Of a stretch of 64,000 bases of DNA, positions 32,786-41,951 are shown piece by piece. Each line of letters begins with the position of its first letter. Within the stretch, counting starts at the first letter, position 1. Position numbers and translations under genes: made by a program. This stretch comes from Nitrospira sp. (GTDB lineage: Bacteria > Nitrospirota > Nitrospiria > Nitrospirales > Nitrospiraceae). The notes under the pieces were generated by a model. The model saw only the letters and a program-made list of their open reading frames with translations, had not been told where the DNA came from and did not search any database. The stretch is from positions 73,786-137,785 of the forward strand of contig JADJXO010000006.1 in the NCBI GenBank assembly GCA_016715825.1, written 5' to 3'.

Positions 32786-33169
32786 ATGAGTGTCAAAAAA
32801 GGGAAAAAGAAAGAACGGCGAATCGTTCAAAGCGGAGTGGCGCATGTTCAAGCGTCATTTAACAATACGATCGTAACGATCACCGATATGAGCGGCAATA
32901 CGGTGGTGTGGGCCAGTGCTGGTAACCAAGGGTTTAAAGGATCGCGTAAGAGCACCCCCTTCGCTGCTCAGCGAGCTGGGGAAGCGGCAGCGCGAAAGGC
33001 GATGGAAAGTGGGATGCGACAGATCGACGTGTATGTTAATGGTCCAGGTTCCGGTAGAGAGTCCGCGATTCGTTCACTGCAAGGGGCTGGATTGCGAATT
33101 AACCTCATTCGGGATGTCACGCCAATTCCGCATAATGGATGTCGGCCGCCCAAGCGGCGGCGTGTTTAA
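32786..33169 (+). CDS. rpsK: 30S ribosomal protein S11
   Basis: A 127-residue S11 of the platform near the mRNA exit. Segments VAHVQASFNNTIVTITDM, WASAGNQGFKGSRKSTPFAA and the tail TPIPHNGCRPPKRRRV are diagnostic. ATG 32786 follows AGGAGGGG; the in-frame start at 32750 would overlap rpsM and is not used. Confidence 0.97.
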   Translation: MSVKKGKKKERRIVQSGVAHVQASFNNTIVTITDMSGNTVVWASAGNQGFKGSRKSTPFAAQRAGEAAARKAMESGMRQIDVYVNGPGSGRESAIRSLQGAGLRINLIRDVTPIPHNGCRPPKRRRV

Positions 33170-33257
33170 GCATATGAAATAGAAGGCTCGGTTCTTTTGA
33201 AAATCCAGAATGGTCATCTGTCGGTGAATCTGTAAGTTAATTCCGGAGGAGGACGCA

Positions 33258-33884
33258 GTGGCAAAGTATCGTGGTCCTGTCTGTCGGTTGTGTCGACGAG
33301 AAGGTGAGAAGCTCTTTCTCAAGGGAACTCGCTGCATGACGGAAAAGTGTGCCATCGAACGGCGAAGTTATCCACCTGGGCAACATGGGCAGGGGCGTCA
33401 ACGGACCTCCGACTATAGCCTTCAGCTTCGGGAGAAGCAGAAATTGAGACGTATCTATGGACTGCAGGAATGCCAGTTCCGTGGCGTGTTTGAACGTGCG
33501 GAACGACAGACTGGCGTCACCGGCGACTCGTTGTTACGCCTTCTTGAGTGTCGATTGGATAATGTAACCTATCGGCTTGGATTTGGTGCTTCACGCAAGC
33601 AGGCACGCCAGATGGTGAGTCACGGTCATTTCACACTGAATGGCAGGAAAATCACGGTAGCTGGCGCACTGGTGAAGCCTGGCGATGTGATCGAGATTCG
33701 TGAGAAAAGTCGGGATTTGGTAGCGATCCAAGCCGCATTGGAATCCGTCGATAGTCGAGGGATTCCTGACTGGCTCGAATTGGATAAGGGTGCATTTAAG
33801 GGAGTTGTGCGGTCCTTGCCGGCGAAAGAGCAGATCGCGTTACCGGTGAACGAACAAATGGTGGTGGAATTGTATTCACGCTAG
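33258..33884 (+). CDS. rpsD: 30S ribosomal protein S4
   Basis: A 208-residue S4, a primary 16S rRNA binder. The N-terminus MAKYRGPVCRLCRREGEKLF contains a CxxC pair and further Cys (GTRCMTEKC), the zinc-binding S4 form. The S4 RNA-binding domain shows RLDNVTYRLGFGASRKQAR and GHFTLNGRKI. The GTG at 33258 follows GGAGGAGG. Confidence 0.97.
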   Translation: MAKYRGPVCRLCRREGEKLFLKGTRCMTEKCAIERRSYPPGQHGQGRQRTSDYSLQLREKQKLRRIYGLQECQFRGVFERAERQTGVTGDSLLRLLECRLDNVTYRLGFGASRKQARQMVSHGHFTLNGRKITVAGALVKPGDVIEIREKSRDLVAIQAALESVDSRGIPDWLELDKGAFKGVVRSLPAKEQIALPVNEQMVVELYSR

Positions 33885-33962
33885 GCCACCTCGGTATTTC
33901 GTTCTGTCGGTTCAGTGTCATCTGTCAATGTGTTTGTTACTCGATGGTATGGAGGATCGGTC

Positions 33963-34967
33963 ATGATCAAAGCGATGAAGGACTTTCAGATCCCGATGCG
34001 GGTGGAAGTCGACAAGGATGCACAGTCCCCCACATTCGGGCGGTTTACAACTGAAGCATTCGAACGAGGGTTTGGTACGACGATTGGCAATGCCCTCCGT
34101 CGAATTTTGTTGTCGTCGCTGACTGGGGCCGCAGTGACCACTGTAAAGATTGAAGGGGTCGTCCATGAATTCTCGACGATCGCCGGTGTAACCGAAGATG
34201 TTACAGCGATTATTCTCAATATTAAAAGTTTGCGTTTGGCGCTCCACACGGATAAACCAAAGACCATTCGGCTGAAAAAGAAGGGGCCAGGGGAGGCAAA
34301 GGGTTCTGACGTTCTCCATGACGGTGATGTGACGATTTTGACGCCTGATCTGCATATCGCCACCCTTGATAAAGATGCGACACTTGATATTGAAATGACC
34401 ATCAAACATGGGCGGGGCTATGTACCGGCGGAGCGCAATAAGGAAGAAGGGTTGCCGATTGGAGTGATTGCAATCGACTCCATTTTCTCGCCGATTAAAC
34501 GAGTGAATTTCTTTGTGGAGAATGCTCGGGTTGGACGTATGACTGACTATGACAAGCTGACCATGGAGATCTGGACGGATGGCACCATCAGTCCAAGAGA
34601 TGCGCTCTCAACGGGGGCCGGTATCTTGCGGGAACATGTGGATATCTTTATCAATCCTGAAGAACGAAGCGAAGGAAAGAGTGAAGCAGGCTACGAGGAG
34701 TCTCAGCGAGAAGTGAATAGAAATCTCTCGCGCAGTGTCAATGAATTGGAATTATCGGTTCGAGCAGCCAATTGCCTCAAGAATGCGAATATCAAGACGA
34801 TTGCCGATCTTGTGCAAAAATCGGAAGGTGAAATGCTCAGGACGAAGAACTTCGGGAAAAAGTCTCTCAATGAGATCAAGGAGATTCTTACGGAGATGGG
34901 GCTTTCTCTTGGGACTAAAGTAGATGATGGGGCTACCCCACACAATGGAAGTCCAAAACCTGAATGA
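33963..34967 (+). CDS. rpoA: DNA-directed RNA polymerase subunit alpha
   Basis: A 334-residue alpha subunit. The N-terminal dimerisation domain has FGTTIGNALRRILLSSLTG and HGRGYVPAE; the C-terminal domain that binds UP elements and activators has ELSVRAANCLKNANIKTI and NFGKKSLNEIKEIL. ATG 33963 follows ATGGAGGATCG; an in-frame start at 33915 adds 16 unlike-family residues and is not preferred. Confidence 0.97.
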   Translation: MIKAMKDFQIPMRVEVDKDAQSPTFGRFTTEAFERGFGTTIGNALRRILLSSLTGAAVTTVKIEGVVHEFSTIAGVTEDVTAIILNIKSLRLALHTDKPKTIRLKKKGPGEAKGSDVLHDGDVTILTPDLHIATLDKDATLDIEMTIKHGRGYVPAERNKEEGLPIGVIAIDSIFSPIKRVNFFVENARVGRMTDYDKLTMEIWTDGTISPRDALSTGAGILREHVDIFINPEERSEGKSEAGYEESQREVNRNLSRSVNELELSVRAANCLKNANIKTIADLVQKSEGEMLRTKNFGKKSLNEIKEILTEMGLSLGTKVDDGATPHNGSPKPE

Positions 34968-34991
34968 TGTTTTCTAGCCGAGGGGAACACC

Positions 34992-35435
34992 GTGCGACAT
35001 AGGAAAAATGGACGACAACTTGGGCGGCAGACCAAGCACAGAAGGGCACTATTTAGAAATTTAGTTACTTCATTGTTGGAGCAGGAGCGAATCGAAACAA
35101 CCGGGGCTAAAGCCAAGGAAATACGAGGATTTACTGATCGTATGATCACTCTTGGAAAGGAAGGTACTCTCCCGGCAAGACGACGAGCGCTTGGCTTTCT
35201 CCGTAGTAAGGCCGTGGTATCCAAGCTCTTCGATGATGTCGCTGCACGTTTTAAGGATCGGCCAGGGGGGTATACCAGGATCATCAAAACGCGCCGACGT
35301 GTTGGTGATGCGGCGGAAATGGTCGCAATTGAATTGGTTTCTCGCCAAGAAATTGTCCTCGCAAGAAAGCAACGGCTGTTTCTCCGACGCCTCCGGCGTC
35401 AGGAGATTCGGGCGCATCAACGTAAGCTCTCCTGA
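34992..35435 (+). CDS. rplQ: 50S ribosomal protein L17
   Basis: A 147-residue L17, last gene of the alpha operon. It begins MRHRKNGRQLGRQTKHRRAL and has LLEQERIETTGAKAKEIR. The family core ends near residue 117 (GGYTRIIKTRRRVGDAAEM); the remaining basic tail, as far as RQEIRAHQRKLS, is longer than the E. coli tail but common. The start is GTG 34992 after GAGGGG. Confidence 0.96.
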   Translation: MRHRKNGRQLGRQTKHRRALFRNLVTSLLEQERIETTGAKAKEIRGFTDRMITLGKEGTLPARRRALGFLRSKAVVSKLFDDVAARFKDRPGGYTRIIKTRRRVGDAAEMVAIELVSRQEIVLARKQRLFLRRLRRQEIRAHQRKLS

Positions 35436-35454
35436 CAATGTCGGTCAGCATTAG

Positions 35455-35490
35455 CAAAGCCTCCCACATGAGCACATGTGGGAGGCTTTG
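35455..35490 (+). terminator. 16-bp hairpin ending the alpha operon
   Basis: A perfect 16-bp stem (caaagcctcccacatg with its complement) closes a four-base AGCA loop, 20 bases after the rplQ stop. The stem ends in AAA/TTT but there is no long T tract after it (CGTATCT), so it may be a terminator with the T run inside the stem, or work in both directions. Confidence 0.8.
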
Positions 35491-35587
35491 CGTATCTAGA
35501 CCCTAACAGACGTTTACATGATTGCCCGTGCATGCTACGATCGTGCCAGGTATTGTTATGAGTTGAGTAGGGGAGCACACCGAACTT

Positions 35588-36160
35588 ATGTGGGAGCTTA
35601 TTGCGAGACGCACTCTTCTCGCAGCGAGTGTACTATTGGCTGTATTCCTCGGATATCTTCTCGTCAGAAATGCAAATGTAGTGTCGACTAGCCAATCGAC
35701 TGTCCCTGAAACCATGGAACAAGCTGACGCCAAACTCTCGGAATTTACTTTTACACAATCGAAAGGCGAGGTGGTCCAATGGCAAGTTCAGGCGAAACAG
35801 GCTCGAGTATTTGAACAAGACCAGCGAACGTTGTTGCAGGATGTTTCCCTTACCTTTTATGGGGGCGAAGGTGAGGAGGTGAGGGTCTATGGCGACGAGG
35901 GTATGCTCGATACCGCGAGCAAAAACTTTGCCTTATCGAATCGTGATGCGCCTGTCACCGTGATAACCAGGAGTGGGTACACGATCTATACCAACCATTT
36001 GGTCTGGACGGATAAATCCAAAGAAATACGGACAGAGGATCCTGTGCGCATTGTCGGGCATGGATTGGAGGTACGAGGTCTTGGGTTGCTCGGGAGAATG
36101 GAGTCAGAAGAATTTGAGGTTCTACGCGATGTTCACGTGGATCTCGTTCCTGCTTCTTAG
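35588..36160 (+). CDS. lptC: LPS export protein LptC
   Basis: A 190-residue inner-membrane-anchored protein that passes LPS from the LptB2FG pump to LptA. One N-terminal membrane helix (LLAASVLLAVFLGYLLV, residues about 10-26) is followed by a beta-jellyroll-like periplasmic part (FTQSKGEVVQWQVQAKQAR, LDTASKNFALS). The family is weakly conserved, so the call rests on topology plus position before lptA and lptB. Its end overlaps lptA by 32 bases. Confidence 0.9.
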   Translation: MWELIARRTLLAASVLLAVFLGYLLVRNANVVSTSQSTVPETMEQADAKLSEFTFTQSKGEVVQWQVQAKQARVFEQDQRTLLQDVSLTFYGGEGEEVRVYGDEGMLDTASKNFALSNRDAPVTVITRSGYTIYTNHLVWTDKSKEIRTEDPVRIVGHGLEVRGLGLLGRMESEEFEVLRDVHVDLVPAS

Positions 36161-36746
36161 TGTCCTATGTATTGAAGGCGCAGTCGCCGCACTTTCCGCA
36201 GAATCAGGGACTCTGAAGCAGAGCGTTGAGGCGCCAGGAGTCTCAACTACCATTACATCTAAAAAAATGACCGTCCGAAATCAGGACGGTCAGGCAGTAT
36301 TTGAGGGGATGGTTGTGCTGACGAGGGGGGCTCTGGTTGTTCATTCTGACAAAATGGTTGTGTCGTTCCGTTCGCGTCAGCCCGATCCCAAGCAGAAATC
36401 GCCTAATGGCACAAACCACAGAGCACCGGTACAGAGTTTCTCTCCACCAAAAGAAGGTGGTAGCGGGGCTGCATCGACGATTTCGAATCGTTCTGTCAGT
36501 CGTATCGAAGCGACGGCGGATTCGCACCATGTTAAGATCGAATATGAGAATGGCAATGCCACATGCCAAAAGGCCGTTTATTTAGTCGACAGTGAAAAAG
36601 TCGTGCTCACCGGTAATCCCGTGGCATGGGAGCGGGGAACGCGTGTGAGTGGTCAACAGATCACGCTTTTCCTAGCCGAAGAACGCAGCGTCGTAGAGGG
36701 TGGCTCTCACGTTCGTATCGAGGGTGAGGGAGCGAATACGCCATGA
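36129..36746 (+). CDS. lptA: LPS export periplasmic bridge protein LptA
   Basis: A 205-residue protein with an N-terminal signal (FTWISFLLLSVLCIEGAVA, cleavage near residue 20). The OstA/LptA signatures are a pair of beta-repeat stretches: ITSKKMTVRNQDGQAVFEG and later YLVDSEKVVLTGNPVAWE. A low-complexity Pro/Ser/Gly insert lies between them, which is unusual but seen in some lineages. ATG 36129 is inside lptC; a further in-frame upstream run to 35973 is not used. It overlaps lptB by four bases. Confidence 0.92.
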   Translation: MFTWISFLLLSVLCIEGAVAALSAESGTLKQSVEAPGVSTTITSKKMTVRNQDGQAVFEGMVVLTRGALVVHSDKMVVSFRSRQPDPKQKSPNGTNHRAPVQSFSPPKEGGSGAASTISNRSVSRIEATADSHHVKIEYENGNATCQKAVYLVDSEKVVLTGNPVAWERGTRVSGQQITLFLAEERSVVEGGSHVRIEGEGANTP

Positions 36747-37525
36747 CTCCGAGCGGTTCTGCGCGAGCCGACTCCCTCACCCATTCGAACTCACCCCACA
36801 ATGCCGACTGCCTACGGGCCACTGGATTGGTCAAGAGTTTCCGTAGTCGGAAAGTCGTCAAGGGTGTGGCAATCGAAGTCTATGCTGGTGAGGTGGTAGG
36901 CCTTCTTGGTCCTAATGGTGCGGGGAAAACTACCATTTTTGATATGGTTGTGGGTCTATGCCAGCCCGATGAAGGAGATATTACCTTCAAAGGAGAGTCC
37001 GTCACCGGCTTGCCAATGTATAAGCGAGCACGGCGAGGGATAGGATATCTTCCTCAGGAATCATCGGTCTTTCGACGGCTTTCGGTAGAACATAATGTCT
37101 TGGCGATTCTTGAAATGCTAGGGTATGCTCGCAATGAACGGAATCAGCGGGTGGATGTACTCCTCAAAGAATTGGATCTGCTCCATATTCGTAAAAGTAT
37201 GGCCTATGCCCTGTCAGGTGGAGAACGTCGCCGCTTAGAAATTACGCGTGCCTTGGCGGCCACGCCGTCGTTCATGCTCCTGGACGAGCCGTTCGCAGGA
37301 ATCGACCCTATCGCTGTCGCCGATATCCAACAGATCATCACTCGCTTGAAAGATAAAGGCATTGGAATCTTAATTACCGATCACAATGTGCAGGAAACGC
37401 TCTCGATAGTCGATCGAGCATACATCATTAATGAGGGGTTGATCTTGGAATCAGGCACTCCAGAAGTTATCGTTCAGAGCGAAACTGCTCGAGCAGTGTA
37501 TCTCGGTGAACAATTCAAGTTGTAG
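36743..37525 (+). CDS. lptB: LPS export ABC transporter ATPase LptB
   Basis: A 260-residue cytoplasmic ATPase powering LPS extraction. Walker A is GPNGAGKTT (residues about 54-62), the Q-loop is LPQESSVFRRL, the signature LSGGERRRLEITRAL and Walker B FMLLDEPFAGIDP, all intact. The tail GTPEVIVQSETARAVYLGEQF is typical of LptB. About 20 residues of Ser/Asn-rich sequence precede the core. It overlaps lptA by four bases (ATGA). Confidence 0.97.
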   Translation: MTPSGSARADSLTHSNSPHNADCLRATGLVKSFRSRKVVKGVAIEVYAGEVVGLLGPNGAGKTTIFDMVVGLCQPDEGDITFKGESVTGLPMYKRARRGIGYLPQESSVFRRLSVEHNVLAILEMLGYARNERNQRVDVLLKELDLLHIRKSMAYALSGGERRRLEITRALAATPSFMLLDEPFAGIDPIAVADIQQIITRLKDKGIGILITDHNVQETLSIVDRAYIINEGLILESGTPEVIVQSETARAVYLGEQFKL

Positions 37526-37542
37526 AGGATGTGCACTCTGCC

Positions 37543-39048
37543 ATGAAACTGCGTCTTGACCTAAAGCTCAGCCAAAAATTGATCATGACGCCACAATTGC
37601 AGCAGGCTATCAAGTTGTTGCAACTGTCACGGCTTGAATTGCAGCAGAGCCTTACACAGCACCTCCTTGAGAATCCATTGTTGGATGAGATCCAATCCGA
37701 CGGCGATGAAAACGAGCCGTCGGTCACTGAGGGGAAAGTAGGGGAGATCGCGGTCTCATCTGGGCAAGAACAGGGGGGTACAGCAGAAACACCGGAAGAA
37801 CGAGGATCTCCGGAGGAATCTTCCGCCTCTGGATGGGAAGAATACTTCGGGAGGGATCGGCGAGACGGGCAGTCTGAATATTCGGGAACGTCTGACGATT
37901 TCCCTTCATATGAACAAACGGTGGCGAAGGCGATCTCACTTGAAGAGCATCTTCTGTGGCAATTGTCTCTGTCCACACTTTCCGATCGAGAGAAAGAGCT
38001 TGGTCGCTTGATTATCGGCAACCTTGATGATGATGGCTATCTTCGCATTCCTATGGCCGAAATTGTGGCTGGTTCGCCATTTACGGAAACGGAAGCCGAG
38101 TCTGTGCTCAGGGACATTCAGATGTTTGACCCTACAGGTGTTGCTGCAAGAGATTTATCGGAATGTCTTCTGCTCCAGCTCGGACATTTAGGTCGCAATC
38201 TTTTCGGTTCGCTCGGATCTCCCCCTGGAGCGCTTAAAGGATCAGTCATCGAGAGCGTCATCAAGCACCACTTGAAAGACCTTGAGAAGAAACAGTATCC
38301 CAAAATCGCAAAAGCTTTAAACGTCAGTATCGAAGATGTGTTCCAGGCTACTAAAATCATCGGTGAGCTTGAACCAAAACCAGGCCGACCCTTCACGAAT
38401 ACCCAGAACTATGTGATCGTGCCGGACGTGTTTGTAGTCAAAAATGAAGGAGAGTGGGTGGTGCTGTTGAACGACGATGGGCTCCCACGGATGAGAATCA
38501 GCCCCTACTACAAGCAACTTATTTCCTCTGAACAGGGCGGGGCCCCTGAAACAAAAGCGTACATGGATGAAAAATTGCGAGCTGCTCAATGGGTCATTCG
38601 AAGTATTGAACAGCGGAATAGAACGATCGTCAAGGTGGTGTCGAGTATTGTGAAATTTCAGGAGCAGTTTTTTGAGCATGGTGTACAATACCTTAAGCCG
38701 TTAGTCCTTAAACAAGTGGCTGAGGATATTGGAATGCATGAATCCACGATTAGCCGTGTGACGGCTAACAAGTACATGTACTGCCCGCAAGGCATGTTAG
38801 AGCTCAAGTTCTTTTTTAATGCCGGACTCCAGCGAACCGATGAACCGTCGAGTATGCATTCTTCCATATCCGTCAGAGACATAATTAAAAATATGGTGGG
38901 GGAAGAGGATGGGAAGCGCCCGTTGAAAGACGAAGAAATTGCGGCCCGACTGAGCACTCAAGGAGTACGTATCGCGAGGAGAACCGTAGCCAAGTATCGA
39001 GCAGAATTGAATATTCCATCGGCCAGTCAACGCAGACGATATTTTTGA
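37543..39048 (+). CDS. rpoN: RNA polymerase sigma-54 factor
   Basis: A 501-residue sigma-54, which needs AAA+ activators and reads -24/-12 promoters. Region I is MKLRLDLKLSQKLIMTPQLQ with a glutamine-rich run; an acidic region II follows; the core-binding and helix-turn-helix parts are intact and the RpoN box ARRTVAKYR is near the C-terminus. ATG 37543 fits the family start; a GTG at 37531 adds four residues. It lies between lptB and hpf, a widespread order. A candidate sigma-54 site precedes glnB in this window. Confidence 0.97.
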   Translation: MKLRLDLKLSQKLIMTPQLQQAIKLLQLSRLELQQSLTQHLLENPLLDEIQSDGDENEPSVTEGKVGEIAVSSGQEQGGTAETPEERGSPEESSASGWEEYFGRDRRDGQSEYSGTSDDFPSYEQTVAKAISLEEHLLWQLSLSTLSDREKELGRLIIGNLDDDGYLRIPMAEIVAGSPFTETEAESVLRDIQMFDPTGVAARDLSECLLLQLGHLGRNLFGSLGSPPGALKGSVIESVIKHHLKDLEKKQYPKIAKALNVSIEDVFQATKIIGELEPKPGRPFTNTQNYVIVPDVFVVKNEGEWVVLLNDDGLPRMRISPYYKQLISSEQGGAPETKAYMDEKLRAAQWVIRSIEQRNRTIVKVVSSIVKFQEQFFEHGVQYLKPLVLKQVAEDIGMHESTISRVTANKYMYCPQGMLELKFFFNAGLQRTDEPSSMHSSISVRDIIKNMVGEEDGKRPLKDEEIAARLSTQGVRIARRTVAKYRAELNIPSASQRRRYF

Positions 39049-39094
39049 TGCTCGCTGCTCTGCATCCAACGAAATAAAGAAATTGGAGGTGGAC

Positions 39095-39406
39095 ATGAAC
39101 TTGCGCATTACGAGTCGGCATATGGACCTTACCCCTGCCTTGAGAAACTACGTAGAGACGAGATTTAGTCGACTGGATCGCTATGAGTTGAAGGTGGAGG
39201 CTCTCCAGGTCGTGCTGGGCGTTGAAAAACTTCAACATAAGGCTGAAGTGACTGGGGCTGTGAGCGGAAAGCGCATACAGGCGAAGACCTCCACCCCTGA
39301 GATGTATGCCACCATTGATGCACTTGTCGATCGGGTAGATGCTCAGTTTCGCAAATGGAAAGATCGCCTTGTTCATCATAAGCCAGCCAAATCTAAGAAG
39401 TCATGA
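39095..39406 (+). CDS. hpf: ribosome hibernation promoting factor, short form
   Basis: A 103-residue HPF/YfiA-family protein that binds between the subunits and parks ribosomes in stationary phase. Segments ITSRHMDLTPALRNYVE, RLDRYELKVEALQVV and TPEMYATIDALVDRVD identify the S30AE domain. The long-form C-terminal dimerisation domain is missing, so this is the short type. ATG 39095 follows GGAGGT by four bases. Confidence 0.95.
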   Translation: MNLRITSRHMDLTPALRNYVETRFSRLDRYELKVEALQVVLGVEKLQHKAEVTGAVSGKRIQAKTSTPEMYATIDALVDRVDAQFRKWKDRLVHHKPAKSKKS

Positions 39407-39610
39407 TTAGTGATCTGAACACTGCGCAGAAGAACGGTATAAGAGTTTGTGTTGGCGTTGTATTCAAATGAATGGTTGCTTGATGCAGGAAATCTGGATC
39501 GAGAAGGAGCCCTCGCCACCTCGTATCTCGAGAAAATAGGAATGGGGATATGCGTCTGCGGTTCAGCTGTGATGCCGTAACTCGTATCTCTGCTGAGACG
39601 GTTTGGTGTT

Positions 39611-40477
39611 ATGGCACGACTCAACCTCGTGATCATCAGCGGGTTATCTGGATCAGGAAAATCCTACGCGCTTAAGGCGTTTGAGGATGCGGGCTATTTC
39701 TGCATTGATAACCTTCCTCCCGCCTTACTTCCAACCTTTGTGGACCTGTGCGACCAACAACATCATGAAATAGCCAATGTTGCACTCGGTATCGATGTGC
39801 GCGAACGTGTGTTTTTCTCGGATCTTGTGGGCATTCTGGAACGAGTCAAAACGATGGGCCATTCGCTCAAATTGCTATTTCTTGAGGCACGTGAAGAGGT
39901 CCTGATCCGGCGCTTTTCAGAATCAAGGCGCCCGCACCCGCTTTTGCCGCATCTACCAGTCCTGGAAGGGATCCGATTCGAAAAAGAACGCTTGACGGAA
40001 CTTCGGCGACGTGCAGATCGGATCATCGATACCTCAGATCTTACGGTTCATGAACTCGGGGAGCTATTAGCCAAGGAGTTTCAACGAGAATCATCCGAAG
40101 GACGACTGACCATTTCATTTTTAACCTTCGGATATAAATTTGGAGTGCCCTATGATATTGATCTCCTCTTCGATGTGCGATTTCTGAAGAACCCCTTCTT
40201 TGTGCCAGACCTTAAGCCACTTCCTGGGACCGACCCACGGGTTCGTCACTTTGTGTTGACGGACCCAGAAGCCACCGCCTTTGTCGACCACGTCGGCAAT
40301 TTATTAAAGTTCCTTCTACCACTGTTTCAAAGGGAGCGGCGCAGTTATCTGACCATTGCCATTGGATGTACCGGAGGGCGTCACCGGTCGGTGGCTATTG
40401 CTGGCCATTTCTGCGAAAGCCTCGGGACGCTGGGATACAAGGTCGGACTCAAGCACCGAGATATCGATAAAACCTAG
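39611..40477 (+). CDS. rapZ: RNase adapter protein RapZ (nucleotide-binding, YvcJ family)
   Basis: A 288-residue protein. The P-loop is GLSGSGKSYAL (residues 10-20). The family segments DAGYFCIDNLPPALLP, GYKFGVPYDIDLLFDVRFL and the C-terminal CTGGRHRSVAI are intact. In E. coli it guides RNase E to the GlmZ RNA and so controls GlmS. In E. coli ptsN lies between hpf and rapZ; here the 204-base gap holds no readable gene. The ATG has only a weak ribosome site. Confidence 0.96.
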   Translation: MARLNLVIISGLSGSGKSYALKAFEDAGYFCIDNLPPALLPTFVDLCDQQHHEIANVALGIDVRERVFFSDLVGILERVKTMGHSLKLLFLEAREEVLIRRFSESRRPHPLLPHLPVLEGIRFEKERLTELRRRADRIIDTSDLTVHELGELLAKEFQRESSEGRLTISFLTFGYKFGVPYDIDLLFDVRFLKNPFFVPDLKPLPGTDPRVRHFVLTDPEATAFVDHVGNLLKFLLPLFQRERRSYLTIAIGCTGGRHRSVAIAGHFCESLGTLGYKVGLKHRDIDKT

Positions 40478-40538
40478 AGTATTTGAGCGATAGCTGCAAT
40501 CTTCTCCTTCCCACTAATCGCCAGTTCCAGCACTTTCC

Positions 40539-40566
40539 TTGACAGGTAGAACATATTGACTATACT
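40539..40566 (+). promoter_or_regulatory. sigma-70-type promoter for the merR-like gene and pil operon
   Basis: TTGACA (40539-40544) and TATACT (40561-40566) are separated by 16 bases and lie about 50 bases before the small regulator. The -35 box is exact and the -10 differs at one position. Confidence 0.65.
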
Positions 40567-40613
40567 TAATTTTGTGAATATTGACAGCCTTCTACTAAGA
40601 GAATATTACGCAA

Positions 40614-40826
40614 GTGAAAAAGCCTAAAAACGTACCAAGGCAAGAAGGGTTTAAGGCCTATGAAATATGCGATTTATTCGATATTTCTAAGGCCACACTC
40701 TTTCGATGGGAGCGAGAGGGAGTGATTACGCAGCCGGGTCGCGACTGGAGAAACTGGCGTCTCTACACGAGGAAGAATGTGGATGAAATCGAAAAAGTCA
40801 TTCGTGCCCGCAAAGCGGTCGCGTAG
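40614..40826 (+). CDS. small MerR-like helix-turn-helix protein
   Basis: A 70-residue protein that is almost entirely one MerR-type DNA-binding domain: EGFKAYEICDLFDISKATLFRWEREGVI-type residues (quoted here in the short pieces YEICDLFDISKATLFRWER and NWRLYTRKNVDEIEKV). It lacks the dimerisation helix and effector domain of true MerR proteins, so it could be a stand-alone helix-turn-helix or excisionase-type protein. It starts at GTG and ends 18 bases before pilM, so it is probably co-transcribed with the pilus genes. Role in their control is inferred from position. Confidence 0.82.
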   Translation: MKKPKNVPRQEGFKAYEICDLFDISKATLFRWEREGVITQPGRDWRNWRLYTRKNVDEIEKVIRARKAVA

Positions 40827-40844
40827 ACGAGCAGGTAGCGCAAA

Positions 40845-41951
40845 ATGATGGGTTCACTCAAAAAACTCGTTGAAACTGACATTATTTCAATGCTGACGCC
40901 TCGCCGCCAGCTCGTTGGGTTAGATCTTGGGTCGAGCGCAATTAAGGTAGCGCAACTGAAGGAAACGAAGGGGCGGTACCTTCTACAAAAGTTTGGGGTC
41001 AAACTGCTCGAGCCAGAAGTGATTGTCGACGGCACTGTCATGGATGAGGGCCGCGTGGTTGCGGCTATCCGAGAACTTTTCGATGAAGCGAACATCAAGA
41101 ACAAGCATGTGGCCATCTCAATCTCAGGGCATGCCGTTATCGTCAAGAAGATTAGTTTGCCGCCTATGCCGGATGAGGAATTGGAAGGCCAAGTAAGGCT
41201 GGCTGCTGAGCAGTATATCCCCTTTGACATCAACGAGGTCAACATTGATTTCCACGTGTTGCCTCCTGACGAGGTGCACGATGGACAGGGCGACATGGCG
41301 GTCATCCTCGTAGCTGCGAAAAAAGATAAGATCAATGAATTGACGGAATTGGTCAAGGCAGCGGGGTTGATTCCAATGGTCATGGATGTTGATGCCTTTG
41401 CCATCGAGAATATGCATGCGATCAACTATCCAATGGCACAAGAAGAAACGACCGCGCTGGTGAATCTTGGAGCCAGCGTCATGAACGTCAATATCATCCG
41501 CGCGGGGTCGTCCCTATTTACTCGGGATATTCCGTTAGGTGGCAATCGCTATACCGAGGCAATTCAACGTGAGATCGGACTGTCATTCGAGGAAGCGGAA
41601 GAGAGTAAAAAAAAGGACCGCGCCGGTGATTCAGGAGGCGTTGAGGTTGGCAACGTCATCGATAGTGTGAATGCAGAAGTCGCGTCAGAAATTGCCAGAA
41701 CAGTGGACTACTTTAAGAACTCAACCACCAATTCTGAGCTCAATCGTGTGCTGCTCTGTGGAGGGGTGGCCAGAGCCAATGGTTTGATTCAGCAACTTGG
41801 CGATCGGATGCAGCTTCCTGTAGAAATGGCGGACCCTTTTGCAGAAATTGATATCTCAGGGTGTGATGCGGATCCGGAGCTCCTAGCCGATATGGCTCCC
41901 TCTGCGGCGGTTGGCGTTGGGCTGGCACTACGAGCGGTGGGTGACAGATGA
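40845..41951 (+). CDS. pilM: type IV pilus assembly protein PilM
   Basis: A 368-residue actin-like ATPase on the inner face of the inner membrane, holding PilN. The first phosphate motif VGLDLGSSAIKVAQL (near residue 24), SISGHAVIVKKISLPPM and the C-terminal LLCGGVARANGLIQQL are typical of the PilM/FtsA fold. It starts at ATG 40845 or 40848 and overlaps pilN by four bases. Confidence 0.96.
   Translation: MMGSLKKLVETDIISMLTPRRQLVGLDLGSSAIKVAQLKETKGRYLLQKFGVKLLEPEVIVDGTVMDEGRVVAAIRELFDEANIKNKHVAISISGHAVIVKKISLPPMPDEELEGQVRLAAEQYIPFDINEVNIDFHVLPPDEVHDGQGDMAVILVAAKKDKINELTELVKAAGLIPMVMDVDAFAIENMHAINYPMAQEETTALVNLGASVMNVNIIRAGSSLFTRDIPLGGNRYTEAIQREIGLSFEEAEESKKKDRAGDSGGVEVGNVIDSVNAEVASEIARTVDYFKNSTTNSELNRVLLCGGVARANGLIQQLGDRMQLPVEMADPFAEIDISGCDADPELLADMAPSAAVGVGLALRAVGDR

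Noticed and set aside
40614..40826. Prophage or plasmid excisionase marking a mobile element
   Set aside because: No integrase, attachment site or other phage gene is nearby; the gene sits neatly in the pilus operon.
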